Shown here: positions 1-5,711 of the stretch, piece after piece
Layout of the letters: each line of letters begins with the position of its first letter
Position numbering within the stretch: position 1 is the first letter of the stretch
NCBI GenBank assembly: GCA_903930665.1
Contig: CAIYZI010000303.1
Coordinates: forward strand, 1-7,912
DNA length: 7,912 bases
Direction: 5' to 3'
Origin: an uncultured beta proteobacterium
GTDB taxonomy: Bacteria > Pseudomonadota > Gammaproteobacteria > Burkholderiales > Burkholderiaceae
Position numbers and translations under genes: made by a program
The notes under the pieces: generated by a model
Seen by the model: the letters and a program-made list of their open reading frames with translations, nothing else
Told to the model about the DNA's origin: nothing
Database searches by the model: none

Positions 1-87
1 GAGATTGTTGATGATGTTGATCCAAAGCTGGGCTCCCTAATGAGTCTGATGAAACAGTTAGATGGTTTTAATAGAACAAAAAATTAG
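1..87 (+). CDS. C-terminal end of an unidentified protein (partial)
   Basis: Frame 1 is open from the first base and ends at TAG (85-87), giving 28 residues that begin EIVDDVDPKLGSLMSL and end NRTKN. The segment is amphipathic and looks like a C-terminal helix, but I do not recognise the family. The 5' part lies outside the window. Its stop codon overlaps the stop codon of the convergent rubredoxin gene (84-86), so the two genes meet tail to tail with no intergenic space. That tight packing and the absence of another candidate support it being a real gene end. Confidence 0.5.
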   Translation, partial: EIVDDVDPKLGSLMSLMKQLDGFNRTKN

Positions 88-251
88 CTAATTTGAACCA
101 TCTCAAAGTCAGATTTTGCAACGCCACAGTCAGGGCATTCCCAATCTTCGGGAATATCAGCCCAGGCCGTACCTGCCGCAATGCCGTCTTCTGGTAAGCC
201 TTTGGCTTCGTTATAGATAAAGCCACATACGATGCATTGCCATGAATTCAT
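84..251 (-). CDS. Rubredoxin (55 residues)
   Basis: A one-domain iron protein that binds a single Fe in four cysteines and carries one electron in the cytoplasm. The translation begins MNSWQCIVCGFIYNEAKG and has the two family signatures CxxCG (C6, C9) and CPDCG (C39, C42). The aromatic positions (W4, Y13, W30, W37) and the 55-residue length are normal for a stand-alone rubredoxin. AAGGA lies 6 nt before the ATG at 251. The gene is 53 bp downstream of rubrerythrin on the same strand with no terminator between, so the two are probably co-transcribed. The rubrerythrin lacks a rubredoxin domain, so this protein is the natural candidate for its electron donor (inference). A second job, for example as donor to an alkane hydroxylase-type enzyme, cannot be excluded, but no such gene is visible. 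Confidence 0.93.
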   Translation of the reverse strand: MNSWQCIVCGFIYNEAKGLPEDGIAAGTAWADIPEDWECPDCGVAKSDFEMVQIS

Positions 252-304
252 GATTTTTCCTTAATAAATTAGTAGTGATTTTAGATTTAATTTCGATTTA
301 GTTT

Positions 305-808
305 TTATTGCGCGCCTGGGGATTTCTGAGCAGCAAATACCTTGGCACTTTCCAATGCTTTTTTATAGTGATTTGCGTGCCGTTCTTCTACATTAGCTAG
401 GGCGGCAAAACGTTTGGCCGCCTTGGCCAGCATTGCTTGAAATTGTTCTGCATGCTCTTTTGATTCCGCCATTTGTTCGTCAATTTCTTGAATGGCGGCA
501 GTATTACCCTCTTCAACTGCAGTTTTTCGAAAAGTTGGGTACATTTCAGTGTACTCATAGGTTTCGCCCTCAATAGCTATCTCTAAAGCCTTTGTTGGCG
601 TAATGGTATTGGCTGGGTAAAGCAAATCCAAGTGACCAAAAGCATGCATCACTTCTTGATCTGCTGTAGCTTCAAAAATCTTGGCTGTTTCCTCATCCCC
701 AGCAGCGCGGGCTAACTTGGCGAAATACCGATATTTAATATGGGCCATAGATTCACCAGCAAATGCGGATTCGAGATTTTGTATGGTTTTAATTTCTGGA
801 CTTGCCAT
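305..808 (-). CDS. rbr: Rubrerythrin-family diiron protein without rubredoxin domain
   Basis: A ferritin-like four-helix protein of 167 residues. The family reduces hydrogen peroxide to water at a diiron site. Candidate iron ligands are E19 (helix A, GESMAHIKYRYF), E52xxH55 (helix B), E82xxE85 in GETYEYTEMYP (helix C) and E141xxH144 in VEERHANHY (helix D). Classical rubrerythrins end in a CxxC...CxxC rubredoxin domain. Here the chain stops at residue 167 with no cysteine, and a separate rubredoxin gene follows 53 bp downstream. The stretch between helix C and the helix D motif is about 25 residues longer than in the Desulfovibrio-type protein (my recollection of that sequence) and contains ESKEHAEQF, which could be an extra helix. 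A good ribosome site (AAGGGAG) precedes the ATG. The gene is divergent from oxyR, which suggests peroxide-inducible control. Confidence 0.93.
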   Translation of the reverse strand: MASPEIKTIQNLESAFAGESMAHIKYRYFAKLARAAGDEETAKIFEATADQEVMHAFGHLDLLYPANTITPTKALEIAIEGETYEYTEMYPTFRKTAVEEGNTAAIQEIDEQMAESKEHAEQFQAMLAKAAKRFAALANVEERHANHYKKALESAKVFAAQKSPGAQ

Positions 809-938
809 TTTTAAACTCCCTTTTAATATTTATTAAAAAATATTGTTAATTGATGGGACCCATTGTGAATGGATGCTTGTAATCAGTCCAATCAATAATA
901 ATGTTATTATCAATCAAATAAATTGATAAGGAGCGATG
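809..938. promoter_or_regulatory. Divergent rubrerythrin/oxyR intergenic region with inverted repeats
   Basis: This AT-rich region separates two divergent starts and must hold both promoters. The hexamer ATTGAT or its complement ATCAAT occurs four times (849-854, 891-896, 909-914, 922-927). Two overlapping palindromes lie next to oxyR: ATAATAA-TG-TTATTAT (895-910) and TTATCAAT-N7-ATTGATAA (907-929). A shorter one, ATGGG-A-CCCAT, is at 853-863. Autoregulation by a divergently placed LysR-type regulator is the rule in that family, so these are candidate OxyR contact sites. They do not match the enterobacterial ATAG/CTAT OxyR consensus closely. I could not fix the -10 and -35 elements with confidence. 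Confidence 0.55.
928..933 (+). promoter_or_regulatory. Ribosome binding site of oxyR, decides between two start codons
   Basis: AAGGAG sits 2 nt before a first ATG (936) and 5 nt before a second, adjacent in-frame ATG (939). The spacing favours the second. Confidence 0.6.
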
Positions 939-1871
939 ATGGCGGCTTTACCTTCATTAAGGCAGCTACGCTATTTTGTTGTTTTAGCTAAAGAGCTCAA
1001 TTTCACCAGAGCGGCTGAAGCCTGCTTTGTAGGGCAATCTACTTTAAGCGCTGGTCTTAAAGAGCTCGAGGAGGCTCTTGGAGTGCGCTTGGTGGAGCGA
1101 GATCGTCAGAATGTTTCCATCACTCCTGTTGGCCTAGATGTTCTTGAGCGAGCTAAAGCAATTTTGGCTGCATCCGAGGATTTAGTTGAGTATGCAAATA
1201 CAACTGCCAAACCAATGTCTTCGGTGATTCGTTTGGGGGTGATTCCTACAATTGCTCCATTCTTGTTGCCTAATGTTTTGCCATATATCAGAAGAACTTT
1301 TCCAGATTTAAAAATTGCCCTCAGAGAAGATCTAAGCGCCAATCTGCTCTCGAGGTTATCAGATCATCAGCTAGATTTTGCTTTGATTGCGCTACCTTAC
1401 GACGTGGAAGGGCTATTGGTTAAAGAGTTGTTTGACGATGAATTTTATTTAGTCGCCAGGCAAGAGGATCCCGCTCTTAAAGGCAAGGTCATACATATGC
1501 CAGCGAAGTTAGCTGAGAGATTGTTATTGCTTGAGGAAGGCCATTGCTTACGTGAACATAGTTTGCAGGCTTGTAAGCGATCCGATATCCGCAAAGCGGA
1601 TGGCATGGAGGCTACAAGTTTACTAACTTTGCTGCAGATGGTGGAATCTGGAATGGGGATTGCCTTGCTTCCTGAAATGGCGGTAAAAGGAGGTCTATTG
1701 AATGGCACATCTCTGGTTGCAAGACCTTTGTCCCAACCAGCACCTAAGCGGATTATTGCTCTTGTAGCACGTTCTTCAACTGTACATATGGAAGAGTTTG
1801 AGGCGCTTTCTGAAATCATTAGCAAACGTTTTGGAAGTAATAAGCAAGAAATCAGCGATCGTGCAGCGTGA
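939..1871 (+). CDS. oxyR: OxyR, LysR-type peroxide-sensing transcription regulator
   Basis: The protein is 310 residues from ATG 939 (311 from ATG 936), a normal OxyR length. Numbered from 936, residues 7-66 form the winged helix-turn-helix (LRQLRYFVVLAKELNFTRAA, then QSTLSAGLKELEEALGVRLVER). Residues 95-300 form the periplasmic-binding-like sensor domain. The redox motif is intact: GHCLREHSLQAC gives C204 and C213, eight residues apart like C199/C208 of Escherichia coli OxyR, with the neighbouring His and Arg kept. Oxidation by peroxide forms a disulfide between these cysteines and switches the regulator on (established for the family). It stands divergent to rubrerythrin and rubredoxin, and 90 bp ahead of a flavin reductase on the same strand. 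I infer that it controls the rubrerythrin operon and possibly itself. Confidence 0.95.
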   Translation: MAALPSLRQLRYFVVLAKELNFTRAAEACFVGQSTLSAGLKELEEALGVRLVERDRQNVSITPVGLDVLERAKAILAASEDLVEYANTTAKPMSSVIRLGVIPTIAPFLLPNVLPYIRRTFPDLKIALREDLSANLLSRLSDHQLDFALIALPYDVEGLLVKELFDDEFYLVARQEDPALKGKVIHMPAKLAERLLLLEEGHCLREHSLQACKRSDIRKADGMEATSLLTLLQMVESGMGIALLPEMAVKGGLLNGTSLVARPLSQPAPKRIIALVARSSTVHMEEFEALSEIISKRFGSNKQEISDRAA

Positions 1872-1908
1872 TTGAATTGCTTTGGTCCTCAGCAAAACTT
1901 TCCTAATC

Positions 1909-1936
1909 TTGCTACAGTCTGTGGTCGAGTTATTAA
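1909..1936 (+). promoter_or_regulatory. Possible promoter for the flavin oxidoreductase
   Basis: TTGCTA (1909-1914), 16 nt, then TATTAA (1931-1936) resembles a sigma-70 promoter with a start about 20 nt before the downstream ATG. The match is moderate. No terminator lies between oxyR and the next gene, so read-through is also possible. Confidence 0.3.
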
Positions 1937-1961
1937 CTGCGTTTTTAAAAGAAAGATTGTG

Positions 1962-3062
1962 ATGTCTGGAAAAGAAATCATGTTTACCCCTGTGGCACTT
2001 GGTTCAATTGAGCTAAAAAATCGTCTCGTAATGGCGCCATTAACCAGAATGAGAGCAGTTGCAGGTGATGTTCCTCACCCACTTGCTAAAACTTATTACG
2101 GTCAGCGCGCTAGTGCTGGCCTTATTATTACTGAAGCTACTCAAATTTCTCCACTGGGTATGGGCTATCCAGCTACACCTGGAATTTATTCTTCTGAGCA
2201 AACTGCTGCTTGGAAAGAAATTGTTGATGTGGTTCATCAAAAAGGTGGTGCTATTGTTGCCCAGCTTTGGCATGTAGGAAGAATTTCACATTCATCATTA
2301 CACCCAGATCAAGGTTTACCTCAAGCTCCTTCCGCAATTGCGCCCGCAGGACAAACCTATGGCGCGGATTGGCAGTTGCATGATTATGAAACTCCTAAGG
2401 CAATGACAAGCGAAGATATAGCGCGTCTACTCAAGGATTTCGAAGCTGCGGCAGTTAATGCTAAAGAGGCGGGATTTGATGGCATAGAGATTCATTCGGC
2501 AAATGGCTATTTATTAGATCAATTCTTGCAAGATAAAACCAATCACCGTACTGATGAATACGGTGGCTCCATTGAAAATCGTTACCGCTTATTAGGTGAG
2601 GTTATTGATGTCGTAAGTAAAGTATTTCCATGCGATCGTATTGGGATTCGTTTATCGCCATATGGTACTTTTAACGATATCGATGACAGTGATCCTGTGC
2701 AATTATTTTCCACAGTTATTGAGAAGCTAAACTCTTATAGCTTGGCCTATCTTCATATGATTGAGCCACGTTCAACAAGTGCTGGAGGTAACGATAGCGT
2801 TTATGTGGAAGCGCCAGTGACATCAGAGATGTTTCGTTCAGCATTTAAGGGTAAGTTTATTACCGCTGGCGGATATGATCAGGCTATGGGTGAAAAGGTC
2901 TTGGAAGAGGGGTTGGCCGATGCAGTAGCTTATGGCCGCTTGTATATTTCCAATCCTGATTTAGCAGAGCGCTTTGAAAAAGGCGTAGCCTTAAATCCCT
3001 ACAATCGTGCAACGTTTTATGGTGGTGCGGAAGTGGGTTACACCGATTACCCAAGTCTTTAA
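1962..3062 (+). CDS. Old Yellow Enzyme family NADH:flavin oxidoreductase (NemA-like)
   Basis: An FMN-containing TIM-barrel ene-reductase, 366 residues from ATG 1962, which fits the family (about 350-370). It reduces activated C=C bonds and often nitro compounds or maleimides with NAD(P)H. Visible signatures are LKNRLVMAPLTRMRA (residues 19-33) at the FMN site, QLWHVGRISH (101-110), the catalytic HSANGYLLDQFLQ with H178, N181 and Y183, NHRTDEYGGSIENR (194-207), R230 in IGIRLSP, and the phosphate-binding end GRLYISNPDL (325-334). The frame opens at TTG 1872, but the segment 1872-1961 does not resemble the family. ATG 1962 has GAAAG 6 nt upstream, and ATG 1980 is an alternative. It follows oxyR by 90 bp, which suggests a role in electrophile or oxidative stress (inference). 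The natural substrate cannot be read from sequence. Confidence 0.93.
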   Translation: MSGKEIMFTPVALGSIELKNRLVMAPLTRMRAVAGDVPHPLAKTYYGQRASAGLIITEATQISPLGMGYPATPGIYSSEQTAAWKEIVDVVHQKGGAIVAQLWHVGRISHSSLHPDQGLPQAPSAIAPAGQTYGADWQLHDYETPKAMTSEDIARLLKDFEAAAVNAKEAGFDGIEIHSANGYLLDQFLQDKTNHRTDEYGGSIENRYRLLGEVIDVVSKVFPCDRIGIRLSPYGTFNDIDDSDPVQLFSTVIEKLNSYSLAYLHMIEPRSTSAGGNDSVYVEAPVTSEMFRSAFKGKFITAGGYDQAMGEKVLEEGLADAVAYGRLYISNPDLAERFEKGVALNPYNRATFYGGAEVGYTDYPSL

Positions 3063-3083
3063 GATTTAAAAAATTGCTGCAGT

Positions 3084-3127
3084 AAAAAATGGGGCCTCAT
3101 TTAAATAGAATGAAGGCCTCATTTTTT
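3084..3127. terminator. Bidirectional rho-independent terminator
   Basis: The left arm (3084-3101, AAAAAATGGGGCCTCATT) and right arm (3109-3127, AATGAAGGCCTCATTTTTT) pair over almost their full length, with one G-U pair and one bulge, around a 7-nt loop. A run of six A on the left and six T on the right gives a U-tract in both directions. It ends the flavin oxidoreductase transcript (+) and the small-protein/lactate dehydrogenase transcript (-). Confidence 0.88.
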
Positions 3128-3295
3128 ATCATTTGGATCTTTCAAAAGGTCGAAATGGTTGGCGACCAATAAAAAAGCTATAGAAAAACAGCCGATAGCA
3201 AAAAATTGCCATTGATGAAGTAGGGCTGTTCCAATCACCGTCATTAAGGCAGTCCAGGCAATAACCAATTTGGTTTTTTTGCTTAAAGGTTTCAT
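3119..3295 (-). CDS. Small two-helix membrane protein, function unknown (58 residues)
   Basis: ATG at 3295 to TGA at 3119 encodes 58 residues beginning MKPLSKKTKLVIAWTAL. A positively charged N-terminus (K2, K6, K7, K9) precedes a hydrophobic stretch at about 10-26. A short HQWQ turn follows, then a second stretch at about 31-46, then a charged tail ending KDPNDKK. This reads as an inner-membrane hairpin with both ends in the cytoplasm by the positive-inside rule. I do not recognise the family. Its last three codons and stop lie inside the right arm of the 3084-3127 terminator. The ribosome site is weak (GAAAAG 6 nt before ATG). It is the last gene before that terminator on this strand and may belong to the lactate dehydrogenase operon. 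The coherent membrane pattern is the main support for it being real. Confidence 0.55.
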   Translation of the reverse strand: MKPLSKKTKLVIAWTALMTVIGTALLHQWQFFAIGCFSIAFLLVANHFDLLKDPNDKK

Positions 3296-3400
3296 GTGTT
3301 GCTTTTCTTTATATTTGATTTTTTGATCTAATCAGCATCAGATGATATTTGTCATTTGATGGGTTAACTGTCTTCACACAATGGTTGATTTCCGCTTAGC
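3296..3400. other. Intergenic stretch with a 10-bp hairpin
   Basis: It lies between the 62-residue and 58-residue genes, both on the minus strand. CATCAGATGA (3336-3345) and TCATTTGATG (3352-3361) form a 10-bp stem with one G-U pair and a 6-nt loop. No U-tract follows on either strand, so it is not a standard terminator. It could be a processing site or an operator. Nothing else is clear here. Confidence 0.4.
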
Positions 3401-3589
3401 TTAGAGGGTCATCCTTGCTTTTGCACTGAGTTCATTGGCTGGACCGCGTTTGTCCAGCTGAGAGAGTCTTAAGGCTTCAACTTCAAAATCTATTTGAGCC
3501 GGATGAAATTCCACATTACCTAGATGAATGACATAAGTCCAAACCAATTCACGACCGCGGTTTTTATAGATGTCTACTACGCGCTTCAT
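3401..3589 (-). CDS. Small protein of unknown function (62 residues)
   Basis: It encodes 62 residues starting MKRVVDIYKNRGRELVWTY and ending SAKARMTL. The composition is soluble and mixed, with a central beta-like part (ELVWTYVIHLGNVEF) and a charged helical C-terminal half (QIDFEVEALRLSQLDKRG). It has no cysteines, membrane segment or signal peptide. AAAGGCGG lies 7 nt before the ATG. The gene begins 31 bp after the DUF4239 gene with no terminator between, so it is likely co-translated from the same mRNA. I do not recognise the family. Balanced composition, a fair ribosome site and operon placement argue that it is a real gene. Confidence 0.6.
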   Translation of the reverse strand: MKRVVDIYKNRGRELVWTYVIHLGNVEFHPAQIDFEVEALRLSQLDKRGPANELSAKARMTL

Positions 3590-3620
3590 TATTTGACCGC
3601 CTTTTCAGATGGAGTGCTAC

Positions 3621-4421
3621 TTAGTCTGTAACCTTGATCAGGCTTGAATCAGTTTTGGCTGGGTTCAAGCTTTCTTTTAGGTACATCAAGTTACGTGGTT
3701 GAATTTTGATCACACCGCCCCTAGGGGTATCAATATCTGAGATCAAGAAGAAGGAAACTGAAATAACAAAAGGAAATATCATAAACAGGCAGATATTGTC
3801 CTTAAAATTGCGCGCCCCAAATCCTACTAGTAGGTTAGCGCAAATGGCAATCGCACCCATTAATCCCCATGCTGTATATGGAATACGATTCCACCAAGCT
3901 GCTTGCGTATAGCCTTGTGAATTCAGAACATCATTCATGCCAGATAAAGTTAGGGCAACGGTGGGGGACGGTTGTGAATGGGCAGCAGGAAGAATTTCTG
4001 CCCAAAGTGCATTCTGAATTTCACCAGTAATTCGATTGATTTCTTGGGCAGACTCTCGATCTTGTTTTGAATAAAACAAGATACGTTGATCTAGGTATCT
4101 ATTGAGTAGCGTCTTCAATGCTGCCGTTGATTTTGGTGGCAGCAGATCTGCACGGAGATACTCTGTCCCAATCGCATTTGCTTCAGCCTCCTCTAAAACC
4201 ACCCTTTGATCATGGCGATCAATTGCCATGGAGAAGGTGAAGCCAATGATTAACGCAAGCAATGTCAGTGTTGCTGTTTGAATGATACCGAGATCAGATG
4301 CTGTCTCGGTATCCTTGGTGCGGTATTTACTTAGAACAGCATTGCCAAACCATACTGAGAAAGCGCAAGCAAAAAAGGTAAATGCAAACGCAATAAGTGG
4401 GTGGTTAATGATGTACTTAAT
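3621..4421 (-). CDS. DUF4239 (bestrophin-like) membrane protein with apparent AUU start
   Basis: An integral membrane protein, 266 residues if started at ATT (4421-4419). Membrane segments are at about 8-30 (HPLIAFAFTFFACAFSVWF), 44-65 (LGIIQTATLTLLALIIGF), 180-203 and 207-226. A long cytoplasmic or periplasmic helical section lies between the second and third. The motif LTLLALIIGFTFSMA, then EANAIGTEYLRADLLP, and the final DTPRGGVIKIQP fit the DUF4239 family as I know it; its function is not established. The frame is open upstream to a stop at 4455-4457 but contains no ATG, GTG or TTG before TTG 4262, which lies inside the second membrane segment. ATT 4421 comes one base after the upstream gene's TAA, with AGGA 10 nt before it, so reinitiation at AUU is my preferred reading. 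A TTG start would delete the first membrane helix. Confidence 0.75.
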   Translation of the reverse strand: MKYIINHPLIAFAFTFFACAFSVWFGNAVLSKYRTKDTETASDLGIIQTATLTLLALIIGFTFSMAIDRHDQRVVLEEAEANAIGTEYLRADLLPPKSTAALKTLLNRYLDQRILFYSKQDRESAQEINRITGEIQNALWAEILPAAHSQPSPTVALTLSGMNDVLNSQGYTQAAWWNRIPYTAWGLMGAIAICANLLVGFGARNFKDNICLFMIFPFVISVSFFLISDIDTPRGGVIKIQPRNLMYLKESLNPAKTDSSLIKVTD

Positions 4422-4422
4422 T

Positions 4423-5568
4423 TTAAAAAGTTCCTGGGTAAAGAATGTCTTTAGTCACATTTTGAATATCACGATGACCAGTAAAAGCCATGGTGATATC
4501 AAGCTCACGGTGAATAATTTCCAGGCATTTAGTGACGCCTTGCTCACCCATAGCGCCCAAGCCATAAAGGAAGGGGCGTCCAATCATTGTTCCGCGAGCG
4601 CCCAGGGCCCAAGCTTTGAGAACATCTTGACCTGAACGAATGCCGCCATCCATCCAGACTTCAATATCTTTACCAACTGCATTAACAATACCGGGAAGGG
4701 CTTGAATGCTCGACACGGCGCCATCTAATTGACGGCCACCATGGTTAGAAACAATGAGTGCGTCAGCGCCTGAGTTTGCGGCTAAACGAGCATCCTCTTC
4801 ATCCAGAATACCTTTGATGATGAGCTTACCGCCCCATAATTTTTTAATCCATTCCACATCTCCCCAGTTAAGGCCGGGATCGAATTGCTCTGCGGTCCAA
4901 GAAGAGAGAGAGGACATATTACCCACCCCGCTTGCGTGGCCAACTATGTTGCGGAAAGTTCTACGAGGAGTCATTGCCATTCCCATGCACCAACGTGGCT
5001 TAGTTGCCATATTAATCATGTTAGCAATCGTCAATTTAGGTGGCGCTGACAGGCCATTTTTCAGATCCTTATGACGTTGTCCCAAAATCTGCAGATCTAA
5101 AGTCAAGACTAAAGCCGAGCATTTGGCAGCTTTAGCACGCTCAATCAAGCGCTCAATAAAGCCACGATCTTTCATGACGTAAAGCTGAAACCAAAATGGT
5201 TTTGTGGTGTGGGCTGCCACGTCTTCAATAGAGCAGATGCTCATGGTGGAGAGGCAAAATGGTACGCCAAACTTTTCGGCAGCTCGCGCAGCCAAGATCT
5301 CTCCATCGGCGTGTTGCATACCTGTTAATCCGGTTGGCGCCAATGCCACTGGCATAGCAACTTCTTGACCCACCATAGTGGTTTTGGTAGTGCGATTTGT
5401 CATATCAACGGCAACGCGTTGTCGTAACTTGATTTTTTGAAAGTCAGTTTCGTTGGCTCGATAAGTGGATTCAGTCCAAGAGCCGGAATCGGCATAGTCG
5501 TAAAACATCTTGGGAGTGCGCTTTTGATGAAGTACCCGTAAATCTTCAATATTAGTAATAATTGCCAC
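4423..5568 (-). CDS. lldD: FMN-dependent L-lactate dehydrogenase (alpha-hydroxy acid oxidase family)
   Basis: A TIM-barrel flavoenzyme of 381 residues, close to the usual LldD length. It oxidises L-lactate to pyruvate and passes electrons to quinone at the inner membrane. Visible signatures are the N-terminal FYDYADSGSWTESTYRAN with active-site Y25, the FMN-binding APTGLTGMQH (78-86), FQLYVMKDR (127-135), LTLDLQILGQRHKD (155-168), K252 in IIKGI, the catalytic SNHGGRQLDG with H276 and R279, and DGGIRSG (307-313) followed by GRPFLYG (330-336). The start is GTG with AAGGA 6 nt upstream. Mandelate or glycolate dehydrogenase activity is possible for this family, but lactate is the most likely substrate. 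It is the first gene of a minus-strand operon with DUF4239 and two small proteins. No LldR regulator or lactate permease is in view. Confidence 0.92.
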   Translation of the reverse strand: MAIITNIEDLRVLHQKRTPKMFYDYADSGSWTESTYRANETDFQKIKLRQRVAVDMTNRTTKTTMVGQEVAMPVALAPTGLTGMQHADGEILAARAAEKFGVPFCLSTMSICSIEDVAAHTTKPFWFQLYVMKDRGFIERLIERAKAAKCSALVLTLDLQILGQRHKDLKNGLSAPPKLTIANMINMATKPRWCMGMAMTPRRTFRNIVGHASGVGNMSSLSSWTAEQFDPGLNWGDVEWIKKLWGGKLIIKGILDEEDARLAANSGADALIVSNHGGRQLDGAVSSIQALPGIVNAVGKDIEVWMDGGIRSGQDVLKAWALGARGTMIGRPFLYGLGAMGEQGVTKCLEIIHRELDITMAFTGHRDIQNVTKDILYPGTF

Positions 5569-5711
5569 TCTTTATCCTTCAAGTTATAGCTGCGAAAATG
5601 CAGCCAAAATCTAAATAGGCTCTATCTTAGCAATACCCGCCATTTGTTTCTACAATGTCTGGGTTGCCCTGTATTTGGGCTCTTTATAGCCCTTTTCATC
5701 GGTTTTCTTCA
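5569..5711. promoter_or_regulatory. Divergent lldD / transporter promoter region
   Basis: For the plus strand, TTAGCA (5627-5632), 18 nt, then TACAAT (5651-5656) is a fair sigma-70 promoter. It would start transcription near 5663. For lldD no convincing pair was found. A perfect GCTGC-N6-GCAGC inverted repeat (5589-5604) sits about 20 nt ahead of the lldD GTG and could be an operator or a leader hairpin. Confidence 0.4.

Noticed and set aside
252..304. AT-rich near-repeats (AAATC three times) between rubrerythrin and rubredoxin
   Set aside because: Short and simple enough to arise by composition; no hairpin or promoter match.
895..929. Exact enterobacterial OxyR site (ATAGnTnnnAnCTAT tandem)
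   Set aside because: The dyads here do not carry ATAG/CTAT half-sites with the right spacing, so they are listed only as candidate sites.
1106..1342. Open frame on the minus strand inside oxyR
   Set aside because: It lies fully within a well-supported gene on the other strand, has no ribosome site and no family-like sequence.
1445..1825. 126-residue minus-strand frame inside oxyR
   Set aside because: Antisense shadow of the OxyR sensor domain, with Ser/Cys-rich composition typical of reverse frames.
2040..2277. Two overlapping frames, one per strand, within the flavin oxidoreductase
   Set aside because: Both are out-of-frame shadows. The plus one is a run of Leu/Lys from codon bias, with no start signal.
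3706..3912. 68-residue plus-strand frame opposite the DUF4239 gene
   Set aside because: Antisense to conserved family sequence, with no ribosome site.
4282..4635. 117-residue plus-strand frame across the lldD/DUF4239 junction
   Set aside because: It runs antisense to two supported genes and has no recognisable domain.
4754..5074. 106-residue plus-strand frame opposite lldD
   Set aside because: Shadow of the dehydrogenase catalytic region.
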